A DNA stretch of 64,000 bases from Thelonectria olida (lineage: Eukaryota > Ascomycota > Sordariomycetes > Hypocreales > Nectriaceae): positions 2,604,001 through 2,668,000 of the forward strand of contig JAGPYM010000003.1 in NCBI GenBank assembly GCA_020736575.1, written 5' to 3'. The position numbers and the translations under genes are program-made. A model generated the notes under the pieces. It made no database searches. It was not told the DNA's origin and was given only the letters and a program-made list of their open reading frames with translations. Of this stretch, positions 36,385 through 45,299 are shown one piece after another; the stretch's first letter is position 1; each line of letters begins with the position of its first letter.

Positions 36385-37110
36385 ATGCCGTCTTCGAACA
36401 ATAAACGAAAGGGCATCTACCCGGACCGCTATGTTCCGCCTGACAGCCATATTCCATCGTACAGGAGGAGTTCTCTCCCGCCACCGGATCGGCGTTTCAG
36501 GAGCACATCGATGAGCAGATCGCACAGCCGATCCCCTCCTGGTTCTACGAACCTGAGAAGAATGAAGGCAGACAAAAGAGGTGATACTAACTTCCCTCAC
36601 CGCCGTCGTCAACTTCATACTGCGAGCCCAAAGAGAATAAAAGCGGAAAAAAGAAGCGACACCGAGTCCCCTCGCCCTCGTTGCCCCGACAGTCGCCAGG
36701 CTACAAGAATCCAAAGCCGAAGCCCGCCTTCACTTGGCCTCTCCAGTCAACCCGCGGCACAGAGCGACCAAGATGTCGACATGCAACAAACGCAAGCCTG
36801 TTCCGCGACTCCTACCTCTCCCAAGATTCCCATGCCTCCCGCGGCGAGAATGGATGTGGCACCCTTCATACCCGGGGCTTTGGTGATCCGGACTGGCAAC
36901 CCCGTGAACGCCAACGCCGCCTTTGACAACGTACAAAGCAACTTCCAGCAACCCGGGGCCTGCCGTGGGACAGCCGAGGACAGCCTCCAACAGTCCCCTG
37001 TGCGTTCAGACTCGAGCGAGCGAGCCCCGTTCGTCAGTTTCTCCCTTCCGATCAGAACTCGACGCAATGCGGCGGAACTCCCAAAGAGCAAAGCGTATGA
37101 ACATGCATAA
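36385..37110 (+). CDS. Hypothetical basic, Ser/Arg/Pro-rich protein
   Basis: This is an ATG-started frame of 241 codons without introns. The product is disordered and basic, with RS-like stretches (SMSRSHSRSPPGSTNLRRMK), two KAEKRSDT/KADKRGDT repeats and a hydrophobic patch PFIPGALVIRTGNPV. No domain is visible. The repeated KA(D/E)KR(G/S)DT motif and the evenly spread Pro/Ser content make it somewhat more gene-like than the neighbouring frames. It could still be chance. It converges with the pectate lyase gene. Confidence 0.35.
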   Translation: MPSSNNKRKGIYPDRYVPPDSHIPSYRRSSLPPPDRRFRSTSMSRSHSRSPPGSTNLRRMKADKRGDTNFPHRRRQLHTASPKRIKAEKRSDTESPRPRCPDSRQATRIQSRSPPSLGLSSQPAAQSDQDVDMQQTQACSATPTSPKIPMPPAARMDVAPFIPGALVIRTGNPVNANAAFDNVQSNFQQPGACRGTAEDSLQQSPVRSDSSERAPFVSFSLPIRTRRNAAELPKSKAYEHA

Positions 37111-37465
37111 ACAAAAGGACGGGTTTCAGGATGCGACACAAGGGTTGGGTACAAGATGCTCTCTAATGTAATGCACTTCAAGTTGAGGATATGACGCGCG
37201 CCCACGGAGAATAAGTACTCGGTGGGAAAAAAGGATCGGCTGGAATGTATGATTAGACATGGCACATGGATCAGAGAGGCTGGTCATCGTTGGCATAACA
37301 TTTGCTGAATTATCAACTTAACAGTCGTACGGAGAGGCGCCCTTAGAACAAGTTGATTCACTAATACAAACAGACTAGTATTTGCAATCACGATGTCCAA
37401 TATCGCGTCCAACTATTTACATGAAAGTCACAACTACATCAACATATGCCCCAGTCGACACCCCT
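37111..37465. other. Convergent spacer
   Basis: About 355 bp of AT-richer DNA between the basic ORF and the end of the pectate lyase gene. It probably contains 3' untranslated regions, with nothing else visible. Confidence 0.5.
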
Positions 37466-38869
37466 CTAAGCAATGACGCCAGTGCCGGCCTTGGACTGTA
37501 CAAGATCGCAGATGCAAGAGGCGGGATCAGTTCTATTCAACTTGTTAGCTGACTGGTCTTTCGCTAAGGAATTCTTCTAATACAAAACTTACGTGTAGTC
37601 GTAGGGAGGAGTGAGCTCAGACTCCTGGGTGATGGACACGTTGCTGTCGGTAAAGACATTGTTCTTGGACACGGCGTAGCCATCCTCGTCGCTGTCGAGG
37701 TTGGTGATGATGGCGTTCTTGACGGAGCTGAAGGCGCACTGCTCGACCAGCACCACGGCGCCCATGCGCGGGTGGATGCCCGACGTCGGAATGTCCTCGT
37801 AGCAGCTGCTGTAGACGTGGGCGGTGCCGAAGCGGATCGACGGCGTGCGGCTGTTGATGTTGGTCCAGTAGTTGTGGTGGTACGTGACGCGCAGGTGGCC
37901 GGTGTCCTCGGCCTCGTTGCTGTCCGAGTGGCCGACCAGGCTGGCCTTCCAGTGGTCCGAGAACTTGGTCCAGCTGACCGTCACGTAGTCGGACGCGCGC
38001 TTCATGTCGAGCAGCCCGTCGTAGTAGTCCTTGTCACCCGTGATGCCCGCGGCCGAGAGGTCGCAGTGGTCGACCCAGATGTACGTCGACGACTCAATGT
38101 CGATCAGGTCCTTGCCCTCGGGCGCCTTGCTGAGCTTGAGGTTGCGGAGGATGACGTTCTCAATGTCCTTGAGCCGGAAGCCGCCGCCCGTGAGGCCAGA
38201 GTCGGACCCGGAGCCGATGACGGTCGTGTCGCTGACCAGCTCGATGATGTCGCAGTCGGAGAGGATGCCAGAGATGGTGATGACACCGCCTGCCGCCGCG
38301 GCCGACTCGAGGCCTGAGCAGGACGTCACAGTGGTGCCGCTGCCGCTGCCGCCGCCGGTGGTGCCATCGCCGTATCCGACGAGCTCATCCTCCGACGCAG
38401 AGCCACAGGTCGAGCCGTCGGTCGAGGTGCCGTCTCCCGCGGAGCTGGTCTCGGAAGCCGCAGGCGTTCCCGCTGCCGCCGTTGACGAAGGCGTGTCGAC
38501 GACGCTGGAGGCCGCAGGAGTAGTGACCACTACGGTATCAAGAGTGGTGGCGACCTGGGTCTGGACGGGAGTCTGAGTCTGGCCAGGGGCTTCCGTCTCG
38601 ACGGGCTCAGCAGCGGTAGCCTCTGCGCCATCGCCGCCAGCGGTGAAGTGGCACGAGCACTCCTTGGAGATGTGCTTTGGCTTGTAGGAGCAAGCGCTAG
38701 CCCAGGAGGGGAGGCCGGCCGTCTCGGTGACGGTGCTCTGGGTAAAGGTGGCGCAAAAGGCAGATGCAGTGGCCGCGTTGTTCGCCATGTAAGAGGCGCA
38801 TTCGTTGGTGTCTGGGTTGGCGCAGCCCAAGACGACGGGGAGAAGGGAAAGGAGTGTGTATCGATGCAT
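37466..38869 (-). CDS. Secreted PL1 pectate lyase with extra N-terminal cysteine domain
   Basis: This is a polysaccharide lyase family 1 enzyme that cleaves polygalacturonate by beta-elimination, using Ca2+, in the plant cell wall. Two exons, 38869-37593 and 37532-37466 (60-bp intron), give 447 residues. The signal peptide is about 1-15. Residues 16-73 form a compact six-cysteine domain (C16, 24, 39, 60, 71, 73) containing GLPSWASAC and ISKECSC. A Ser/Thr/Ala/Pro-rich linker runs to about 155. The parallel beta-helix follows, with WVDHCDL (265-271), YYDGLLDMKRASDYVTVSW (283-300) and SRTPSIRFGTAHVY (340-353), which carries the catalytic arginine. The short last exon restores the family C-terminus (DPASCICDLVQSKAG). 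The extra domain resembles a binding module joined by a flexible linker; what it binds is unknown. Confidence 0.9.
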
Positions 38870-39678
38870 GGTAAAGACTGACGGCGCTGCCGTGTAAAAG
38901 AACGAGCAAACAAATAAAGAAACAAAGACTAGATGTCAAGAGAAGGAAGGTTGAACATCGAAGAGGAAGGAGAAGCTATCTAGGAACTGACAAGTCCGGC
39001 TATTAAACTGTTCAACACCACAACGCCGCAACCCCGCCAAGGCCCATGGCTCTTGGGGTCCATCGTTTGTTTAATTGCGCAGGGTCAGTTACGCGTATGG
39101 ACATGTTCGTCCTGTTTGGCGGAGTTGGATTTGCCGCCTGGGCAGCAAGGCTCAGAAGCGTCTTGAAGAACAGAACAGTGGAGAGGAGGCCTTGTCTGGC
39201 GTTTCGGACCCCTGCTTGAACGGTGACATCTCGCGAGCTAGACCGACAGTCCGACGACTAAGCATTCAAGCGTCATTGTAAGCTTATCAACACGTGGTGG
39301 TGCGGAATATCACCAAGGGGGGTGAGGGGTCGTGGACAGGTGAAACAAACAGGGGGGCATCTGATAAGCTGACGAGGCCGGCTTTCGTCTCGTTTTATTC
39401 TCCTAGGTTAATTACCAGGTAGCGAGGGCCGGCCTGTTTGGACGATGCGGTGACATACGACGGCTTTATATCGCCTGTCACCCAGGACCAGGGATGTAGA
39501 TCCTGATTCCTAGTTCGATAGTTGTCACTCAGGTCGGATTTATTCTACGCATGGGCCCCATGTTCTCTCACAGGAGCATTGGGAATACGTCGGGAACATC
39601 AAATCTTTGTCTGCCATTGACGTGAGTGAGTGCGTACTCATCCTGCCCATTACCCTGCTACTGTACCCAATCTCTTGC
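38870..39678. other. Promoter side of the pectate lyase gene
   Basis: About 0.8 kb with no supportable gene, holding the pectate lyase upstream region and the 3' side of the next gene. I see no clear TATA box or repeat. Confidence 0.5.
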
Positions 39679-40174
39679 TTACAGATCCAATGGGTCCTCC
39701 TCTGGCTTCTTCTTGTTCTTCTTAACAGAGCCATCTGGCTTCTTCAAAGGAACCGTCGCCCAGCCCGGGCACTTTGCATCCTCGTTCGGACACTTGCTGC
39801 CACCAATGAATGCGCAGCTCATCCCACAATCCCCTCCAGAGATCTGCTCGCAGTACAAGTACTCGCCGTCCTGAAGCTTGTCCTGGGACCGTGTTAGAAC
39901 GCGCCATCGTCAAGCAACCAAGCGGGCATTGGTATCTTACCCCGGCATTGCAGGTCGCCTCGGAGCATCGAGCATTGTGGCATTGGCAGCTTCCTTTCAG
40001 CGAGTAATAGTTCTTGCCGCTGCCGTTGGGGCCGTCGTTCCAGTCCAGCTCGTAGACGATGGACTGCACTTCACTGGGCGGGCACAGGTCTTCCGCCTTC
40101 TTGCCGAGCGAGACCTCGATGTTGATTGATGCGGCAGCAATGCCGATGGCGTTGATGAGGAAGAATGCCTTCAT
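39679..40174 (-). CDS. Small secreted ten-cysteine protein with a lysine-rich tail
   Basis: Two exons, 40174-39941 and 39882-39679 (58-bp intron), give 145 residues. The signal peptide is MKAFFLINAIGIAAAS. The mature part has ten cysteines in two groups, one before and one after the splice: CQCHNARCSEATC and YCEQISGGDCGMSC, then KCPNEDAKCPGW. It ends in a charged tail (KKPDGSVKKNKKKPEEDP), unusual for a compact disulfide-rich protein. The splice phase is zero and joins NAG to DKLQDGEYLYC. I do not recognise the family; it fits the general class of fungal effector-like secreted proteins. Confidence 0.75.
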
Positions 40175-40668
40175 GGCTGCGTGTTTGTATGTTGATCTAG
40201 GTAGTATGCGTACGAGGCCCGTCTTGAATCACCCCTGTAAAGACGGACACCTGAGGGCTCTTATACCTGGACTCACTCGAATTCCGGCCGACTGCAGCTC
40301 GTGAGTGATTACTTCCCGCCCTGAAAGAATACACATCCCTTCAGCGTGTTACATACCGGCATCTCTCTTCCCGTCCCGTGCCCACATCTCCCGTGCCCAC
40401 ATCCAAGGCATGCATACGCACTGCGTGGACAAATCATACAGCTGAGTTTCGATCAAGTCGTGCCCCGCCTTCAGATAGTCTGCAACATTATGCATACATG
40501 GCCCCTGATCAGCATCGCCTGGGCATGTTTATGAGACAGAGTTTGTCCACTCCATCCACTTATACGAGTTGTTGCGAAGCAAGGAGAACTCGAGGATTGA
40601 TCGACGAGGGCACGTCCGAAGGGATAGTTCACTTGGGTTCATTGAGAATATGGTCTTTCATTCCAAGT
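40175..40668. other. Spacer with a short tandem duplication
   Basis: No gene is supported. A 15-bp unit reading CCCGTGCCCACATC(T/C) occurs twice in tandem near 40374-40402. The frame through 40378-41262 on the plus strand is a shadow of the HRI1 gene. Confidence 0.5.
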
Positions 40669-41451
40669 CTATCCAGAAACCTCAACCACCTTCCAGCCTC
40701 TATTGCCAATCTTGACCTCGTCGTCCAGCTTCACCACAAAGCCATCATCCAACACCTGCTCACAGGGCAACTCCCCATCTCCCATTCGGATCGTCCTCTT
40801 CCACCCATTCTCCCATTCCCACCGCTCCGCCGTAAGCTTGTCGCCCTCTCGCGAAATGCCCTGACAGTACTGTCCCAGGCGAACCACGGACGCCCGCACG
40901 CCGGCCTCCCCCTCAAAGTGCAACACAACGCACTTGACGGCAGACGTAGTCGTAGGGGCGGGATCGACATCGCGCCACAATTCCTCGTACGCCGTCTCCC
41001 TTCCCGTGGCGGGGTTCACCATACTTCCCGTCTCGAGAGTGGTCCCGTCGGCCTGCGGGAACATGTCGCCCTCGTCGGTGGCATTCTCCGGGCTCGTCGT
41101 GCGCGAATCAATCCAGTGCTTCCACTGGGAATGCCGGACCTGCCCGCCCTTGCCGTCGTCGCGCATCCAGGACGAAGACGTGCCCGCAATGCCCCATTCC
41201 AGCCGGTTTACCGAAAGTGCCTCTTTTTGCGTTGTCTGTGTGAGCGATGGTCCGAAATATGATTGTGTCACACACACACGGAGCAAGCATAACTCACCTT
41301 GTTGGCCGTTCCACGACGCGTTGCCGTCTGGACGAAAGATGCGCAAGTCGACAAACCGACGCCCCGGCGATGTGAGGACTATGGTGGACGTCGGCTCGCT
41401 CGCCTCTTCTGGCAGCCAGCGAATATGCTCCCTGATGGAAATACTGCCCAT
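40669..41451 (-). CDS. hri1: HRI1 family protein
   Basis: Two exons, 41451-41298 and 41222-40669 (75-bp intron), give 235 residues, close to the 244 of yeast Hri1. Yeast Hri1 is a soluble two-lobed beta-barrel protein reported to interact with the Hrr25 kinase; its molecular role is unsettled. Family landmarks are TIVLTSPGRRFVDLRIF, LEWGIAGTSSSW, HSQWKHWIDSR, ETAYEELWRDVDP and VVRLGQYCQGIS, ending with WKVVEVSG. The splice is the weak point: the donor is GTGAGT, and only an acceptor ending in AAAAAG restores the frame, giving NGQQEALSVN. A CACAG acceptor would shift the frame. Divergent from the cupin gene, sharing a 477-bp upstream region. Confidence 0.85.
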   Translation of the reverse strand: MGSISIREHIRWLPEEASEPTSTIVLTSPGRRFVDLRIFRPDGNASWNGQQGELCLLRVCVTQSYFGPSLTQTTQKEALSVNRLEWGIAGTSSSWMRDDGKGGQVRHSQWKHWIDSRTTSPENATDEGDMFPQADGTTLETGSMVNPATGRETAYEELWRDVDPAPTTTSAVKCVVLHFEGEAGVRASVVRLGQYCQGISREGDKLTAERWEWENGWKRTIRMGDGELPCEQVLDDGFVVKLDDEVKIGNRGWKVVEVSG

Positions 41452-41928
41452 GATTCCAAAGTTCCGTCTCTTGATATTGAGATGATGTGAGAGTTAACTC
41501 TGTGCAATGTCGGGTCTCGGGCGAGTTTGGCCGATGGAATGCGGAGTGATAAAGTGAGGGGGTGAGATGGGGCCGCTGCACGAATATATCTGTGTGGGTG
41601 GGACAAGACTAAACTCGGCCATCACTCCTCAGCAGACGTTACGCAGTGGAACAACTGAAACATATTGTCTCTTCCTATTGGCACCATTGCCTCTGCTGAG
41701 ATCGGGCCGATCCATGTGGTGGATATTTGCTGTCTGTTGTGTTGGCTTGCAGCTTCACCGGTGTCTGCATGTCGCAGTTCGGGCATGATGATCGACATGT
41801 TTGAACTGCGCAAGCAGCCTATTGAGCGATGAAAGGGGCCTCTGGAATGGCTATAAAGTTGCGTGTTGCCAAATTAAGGAAACGCTCGATCAAGATCAAA
41901 AGTTCCTCCTCACTACTCCTACTTCATC
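41452..41928. other. Shared divergent promoter region of hri1 and the cupin gene
   Basis: A 477-bp region between divergent starts. No TATA box is obvious on either side; there are no repeats. Confidence 0.5.
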
Positions 41929-42501
41929 ATGTCTTCCGGCAGCGACTGGCAGTCGCCTCTCCCAGAAAACTACCGCCACATCACGACACATGATAAACAT
42001 GGGAAAAGCGTCTACTCCAATGAAGTCGAATGTCCATTGAATCTTTTCACCGTCGATGTTGGCGACGGACGAAAAGCCGGCTTCGAACTGGCTTATACAA
42101 CACGAGGGTTCCCAGTGCCACTCGCCAATGACCAAGACCTCCAAACCTACAAGGAAGCCTACGCCACCAAGAAGGAGGACGGCCTCGTACGAAAGGGCGG
42201 CACCATCTTGAGATATGTTGACATCCCTCCTGGTCAAGGGTCGCCCATGCATCGCACCGTCAGCCTGGACTATGGGATTGTGGTCGCGGGTGAGGTGGAA
42301 TGTATTCTAGACTCGGGACAGATCCGCACCATGCGAGCTGGAGACGTTATGGTGCAGAGAGGCACTAATCATGAGTGGTTGAATCGGGGCACGGAATGGG
42401 CTCGGATAGTCTTCATCTTGATAGAGTCGACTCCCGTCGTGGTGGACGGCAAGGAACTGGTAGAGAACGTTGGTGGGATGGACCTAGCCGAGTCTCACTG
42501 A
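41929..42501 (+). CDS. Single-domain cupin protein
   Basis: This is a single-exon protein of 190 residues with one cupin_2 beta-barrel. The conserved first motif is at ILRYVDIPPGQGSPMHRTVSLDYGIV and the second at MRAGDVMVQRGTNHEWLN. In many cupins these hold metal ligands; here His of MHR and His of NHEW remain, while the usual HxH pair is reduced to one His, so metal binding is uncertain. The N-terminal half resembles the fungal small-cupin proteins linked to aromatic or salicylate metabolism. No signal peptide, so cytosolic. Function unknown. Confidence 0.8.
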   Translation: MSSGSDWQSPLPENYRHITTHDKHGKSVYSNEVECPLNLFTVDVGDGRKAGFELAYTTRGFPVPLANDQDLQTYKEAYATKKEDGLVRKGGTILRYVDIPPGQGSPMHRTVSLDYGIVVAGEVECILDSGQIRTMRAGDVMVQRGTNHEWLNRGTEWARIVFILIESTPVVVDGKELVENVGGMDLAESH

Positions 42502-42519
42502 TTACACTTAGCTACCTAC

Positions 42520-43286
42520 ATGAAAGAAGCAGTCTTCAGTTTCAACTCCAATTCCGTTTCTCAACTTCGGCTATTGATGGTTCGCATGGGGGCTTTGCAT
42601 TCGTATCCCGGCGAGATGCCGACGAAGTGCCTGGTTGGGGCCATGGGTTGGTTGCTGGCCTGTTGTCAACAAGCGTAAGTATTCAGTCCATGGCTCCTCC
42701 AGATAGCTGACCTGAAATAGCTACGACGAGGGAATCGATGTTTTGTATAAGACTAATACGTTTCTCATCTCAACCGAAACAACACTCTTACATCTACCGG
42801 AGCTTTTGCTTCCCCAAAATATCGTCTCTTGAAATCGCTTGGCTGCTCAAGATTCACTACCTTGACAACAACCAGAACGTTTTAGACGAGGATCATCTCG
42901 GTACGCTCTTCGATTCATTATCATCCAGCTATCTCCACCTTAGTCGGCTTTGTCTCTCACTCGAGCCAGAGCCGTGTACGGAGAAATATCTGAAGAATTG
43001 GCCAGATCCAGAGCGCCTCCTGAAGCTATTGGATCAACTTATCAAAGCCAAGGCTGCCCCATGGGTTGAATGCGCACTCGCTATCCCAATGACTCTGTTC
43101 GAAATGGAATACCGTAAAACCCAGATGGCAGGGGATCATCACCAAGTCTGGCGTTTCATTGACGGTGAACAAGTCGCAACGAATGGTCATGTGAGTCCTT
43201 ATCCAAAGCCACCTCTCAGATCTCCCGAAACTTGTTTGCAATTGGGCTACTGGATACAGATTACTAGAAGGGAATTGGGAAGGTGA
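42520..43286 (+). pseudogene. DUF7730-like relic with a conserved intron and a frameshift
   Basis: Exon 1 frame (from about 42520) ends KCLVGAMGWLLACCQQ, followed by a 46-bp intron 42675-42720 with normal GTAAGT and TAG ends, then YDEGIDVLYKTNTF. This pattern and splice position are typical of fungal DUF7730-like proteins. The frame then meets TGA at 42830-42832, while the next frame continues as SLEIAWLLKIHYLDNN and runs to the family's usual end (VWRFIDG..LGYWI). So a frame change of one base near 42815-42832 breaks the gene. The normal N-terminus (the usual LPPEIR block) is missing. A real gene with an unseen intron is possible but less likely. Confidence 0.55.
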
Positions 43287-43366
43287 GGCGTCACGTGATA
43301 CAGCCAAGCGTCCACAAACCGAAGTGCCCACAAATCCTCAACCCACATCAACCCCTCCAGCCCACC

Positions 43367-44743
43367 ATGCAGCCTCCCACCATGCCGCTTCTGTCTCAGG
43401 GCGCCAGGATTGCCCAGCTTGGCCGTGCTTGGAGTGCTTCAAGTGCTTCTCAGCGTCGTCTCGTTCATTCTCCAATCTCTCAAAATCTCGCACGACGCGC
43501 TCTTCTCCAAAAAGTCTACGCGCCGTTCCAGAAGCTTGTCGAAGATAGCCCAGAATTGACAGCGCTTGCTCACTCTGGACGTGTCTGGGAGGACTACTTT
43601 CAACCTGGCGACAGCGTCGGAAAAGGCTACACCAAGCTGCAAGAGGTATGAAGCGTCCATGAATCAGTATTACATACTATTCGAGCAGTCAAAAATCCTT
43701 GGGCAGTATTGAACACCTGAGCACCACTGGACCCTAACCTTTGGAAGTGTTCTCAGGGTTGCCCCCCCACCTATCCTCACCCTCTAACCCCAACTGCCCG
43801 AATAGTATCCAATACTCATACGAATACCCCAATTCCACCATGACGCTGAGTCCCGCTAACACACTTCTACGAATAGATCATGGCCCCTAGCCTTCTTGAG
43901 ATCGACAAGTTGAAAGACTGTATGAAGGTTCCAGCAAACATCATCGCCAAGAAACTTGTAGCTGCGTATGCCCATCAGTCCGTCCAGATCGAGGACAACC
44001 ATCTTTCGCAAGGCGACAGCATGAAAGTCGACGATTTCCTTCAGGCCAACTTCTTCGACCGCATCAATATTGGGACACTTTCTGCACAGCAACTCGTCGA
44101 TTATCCTCTCCCAGACGTCTCTGAAGTCGTTCCACAAGGCGATGTGAACCAATTGATCGAGCTACGAAATCACCTTGTCGCGTCTCACTGGATCGCTACC
44201 GCTGCGTTGCGCAAGCAAGGCACCATGGGGCTAGATGAGGACGACGTCCGTTATCTATCGGCTTTGACCATGAAGGACTTGGGGCCAGCCGGGTATTACC
44301 CTGGCAACTTCGGACCCAAAGTAAGGCTTGGGCAATACCGCCAAATTCCCCTGGGTGTGAGAAGCAATCCGCTGTGCATTTTCCCCTACCCTTTGGAAGT
44401 CCCTGCATGCATGGAGCGTTTCTTTCAATGGCGAAAAATGGTCCACGATGAAAAGAAGCTTCACCCCCTCCTCATCGCTTGCCAGACCGTTGTCTACTTC
44501 GTCCACATTCACCCATTTATCGATGGAAATGGCAGGGTCTCCAGAATGATCATGCATGATTACCTACTTCGACACGGATATTGCCCCATTGTGTTGCAGC
44601 CATTCGAGCGGAGGGAGTACCTGAAAATGATGTCGGATGCGCAAGGTGGCAACCCGGAAGATTTTGTCGCTCGAGTGGTTACAACGCAACTTGAAATGAT
44701 GTACACCCTCAAGATGGCGGAAGGAACGGGCCACTGGGACTAA
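43367..44743 (+). CDS. Fic/DOC family protein with mitochondrial-type N-terminus
   Basis: Fic enzymes transfer AMP or another nucleotide-derived group to target hydroxyls. Two exons, 43367-43645 and 43877-44743, with a long 231-bp intron, give 381 residues. The active site loop HPFIDGNGRVSR (304-315; catalytic His305) matches HxFx(D/E)GNGRxxR completely. The flap precedes it (YYPGNFGPKVRLGQYRQIPLG, 233-253). A likely auto-inhibitory helix reads SVQIEDN (128-134), close to the (S/T)xxxE(G/N) motif, with Asp at the Gly/Asn place. The first 50 residues are rich in Arg, Ser, Ala and Gln with no acids (RIAQLGRAWSASSASQRRL), like a mitochondrial presequence. The phase-zero splice joins YTKLQE to IMAPSLLEIDKL. 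Target unknown. Confidence 0.88.
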
Positions 44744-45299
44744 GAGCCGAATAAGGGATGCACAGCTTGTGTTTATTAGCTTTCTTTTCTGTTTCATCGA
44801 AACAGTGTTTCTGTAACGAACCCCACGTCGGCACAAGCAAGTTTAAAGCAAAGAGTAACCAGACAAAGTCTTTCTCTAATAACAACAATCTTCTCTACTT
44901 CCGAAATGTCTTTCCCAACAGACTCGATGTACAATTTACTTTATCCCAGTATTCGCGCTCTTTTGCCCACAAGTCCACGCCGGGACATTCATACGACGCA
45001 ACGCTTCTCTCGCTTTTCCCAAGTCCAACCAGATGCCCAAGTCCACCTCTCGCCCCCTCCTAATAAACATATCTTTTTCTTGAACATGAATCCATTTCGT
45101 AATGTTTCCTTATGCGTGGCGTAACAACGGCTCCTAGCCTCCGAGCCTCTAAGCGAAACAACCAAAAAAAAGACAAAACGCCTAGTTGTAGAGCATAAGT
45201 CGAGGTCGAAGAAGAAAAGAAAAATACAAAACTCCATATAACAGGTGCCTCTGCGACTCCAACGAGTCGGCGATGAATTTGTAGCAGTGAACAGTGAAA
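44744..45299. other. Convergent spacer
   Basis: 555 bp between the ends of the Fic gene and the 697-residue protein gene. I see nothing other than probable 3' untranslated regions. Confidence 0.5.

Noticed and set aside
37772..38317. Plus-strand frames over the pectate lyase gene
   Set aside because: Antisense shadows; the pectate lyase motifs are complete on the minus strand.
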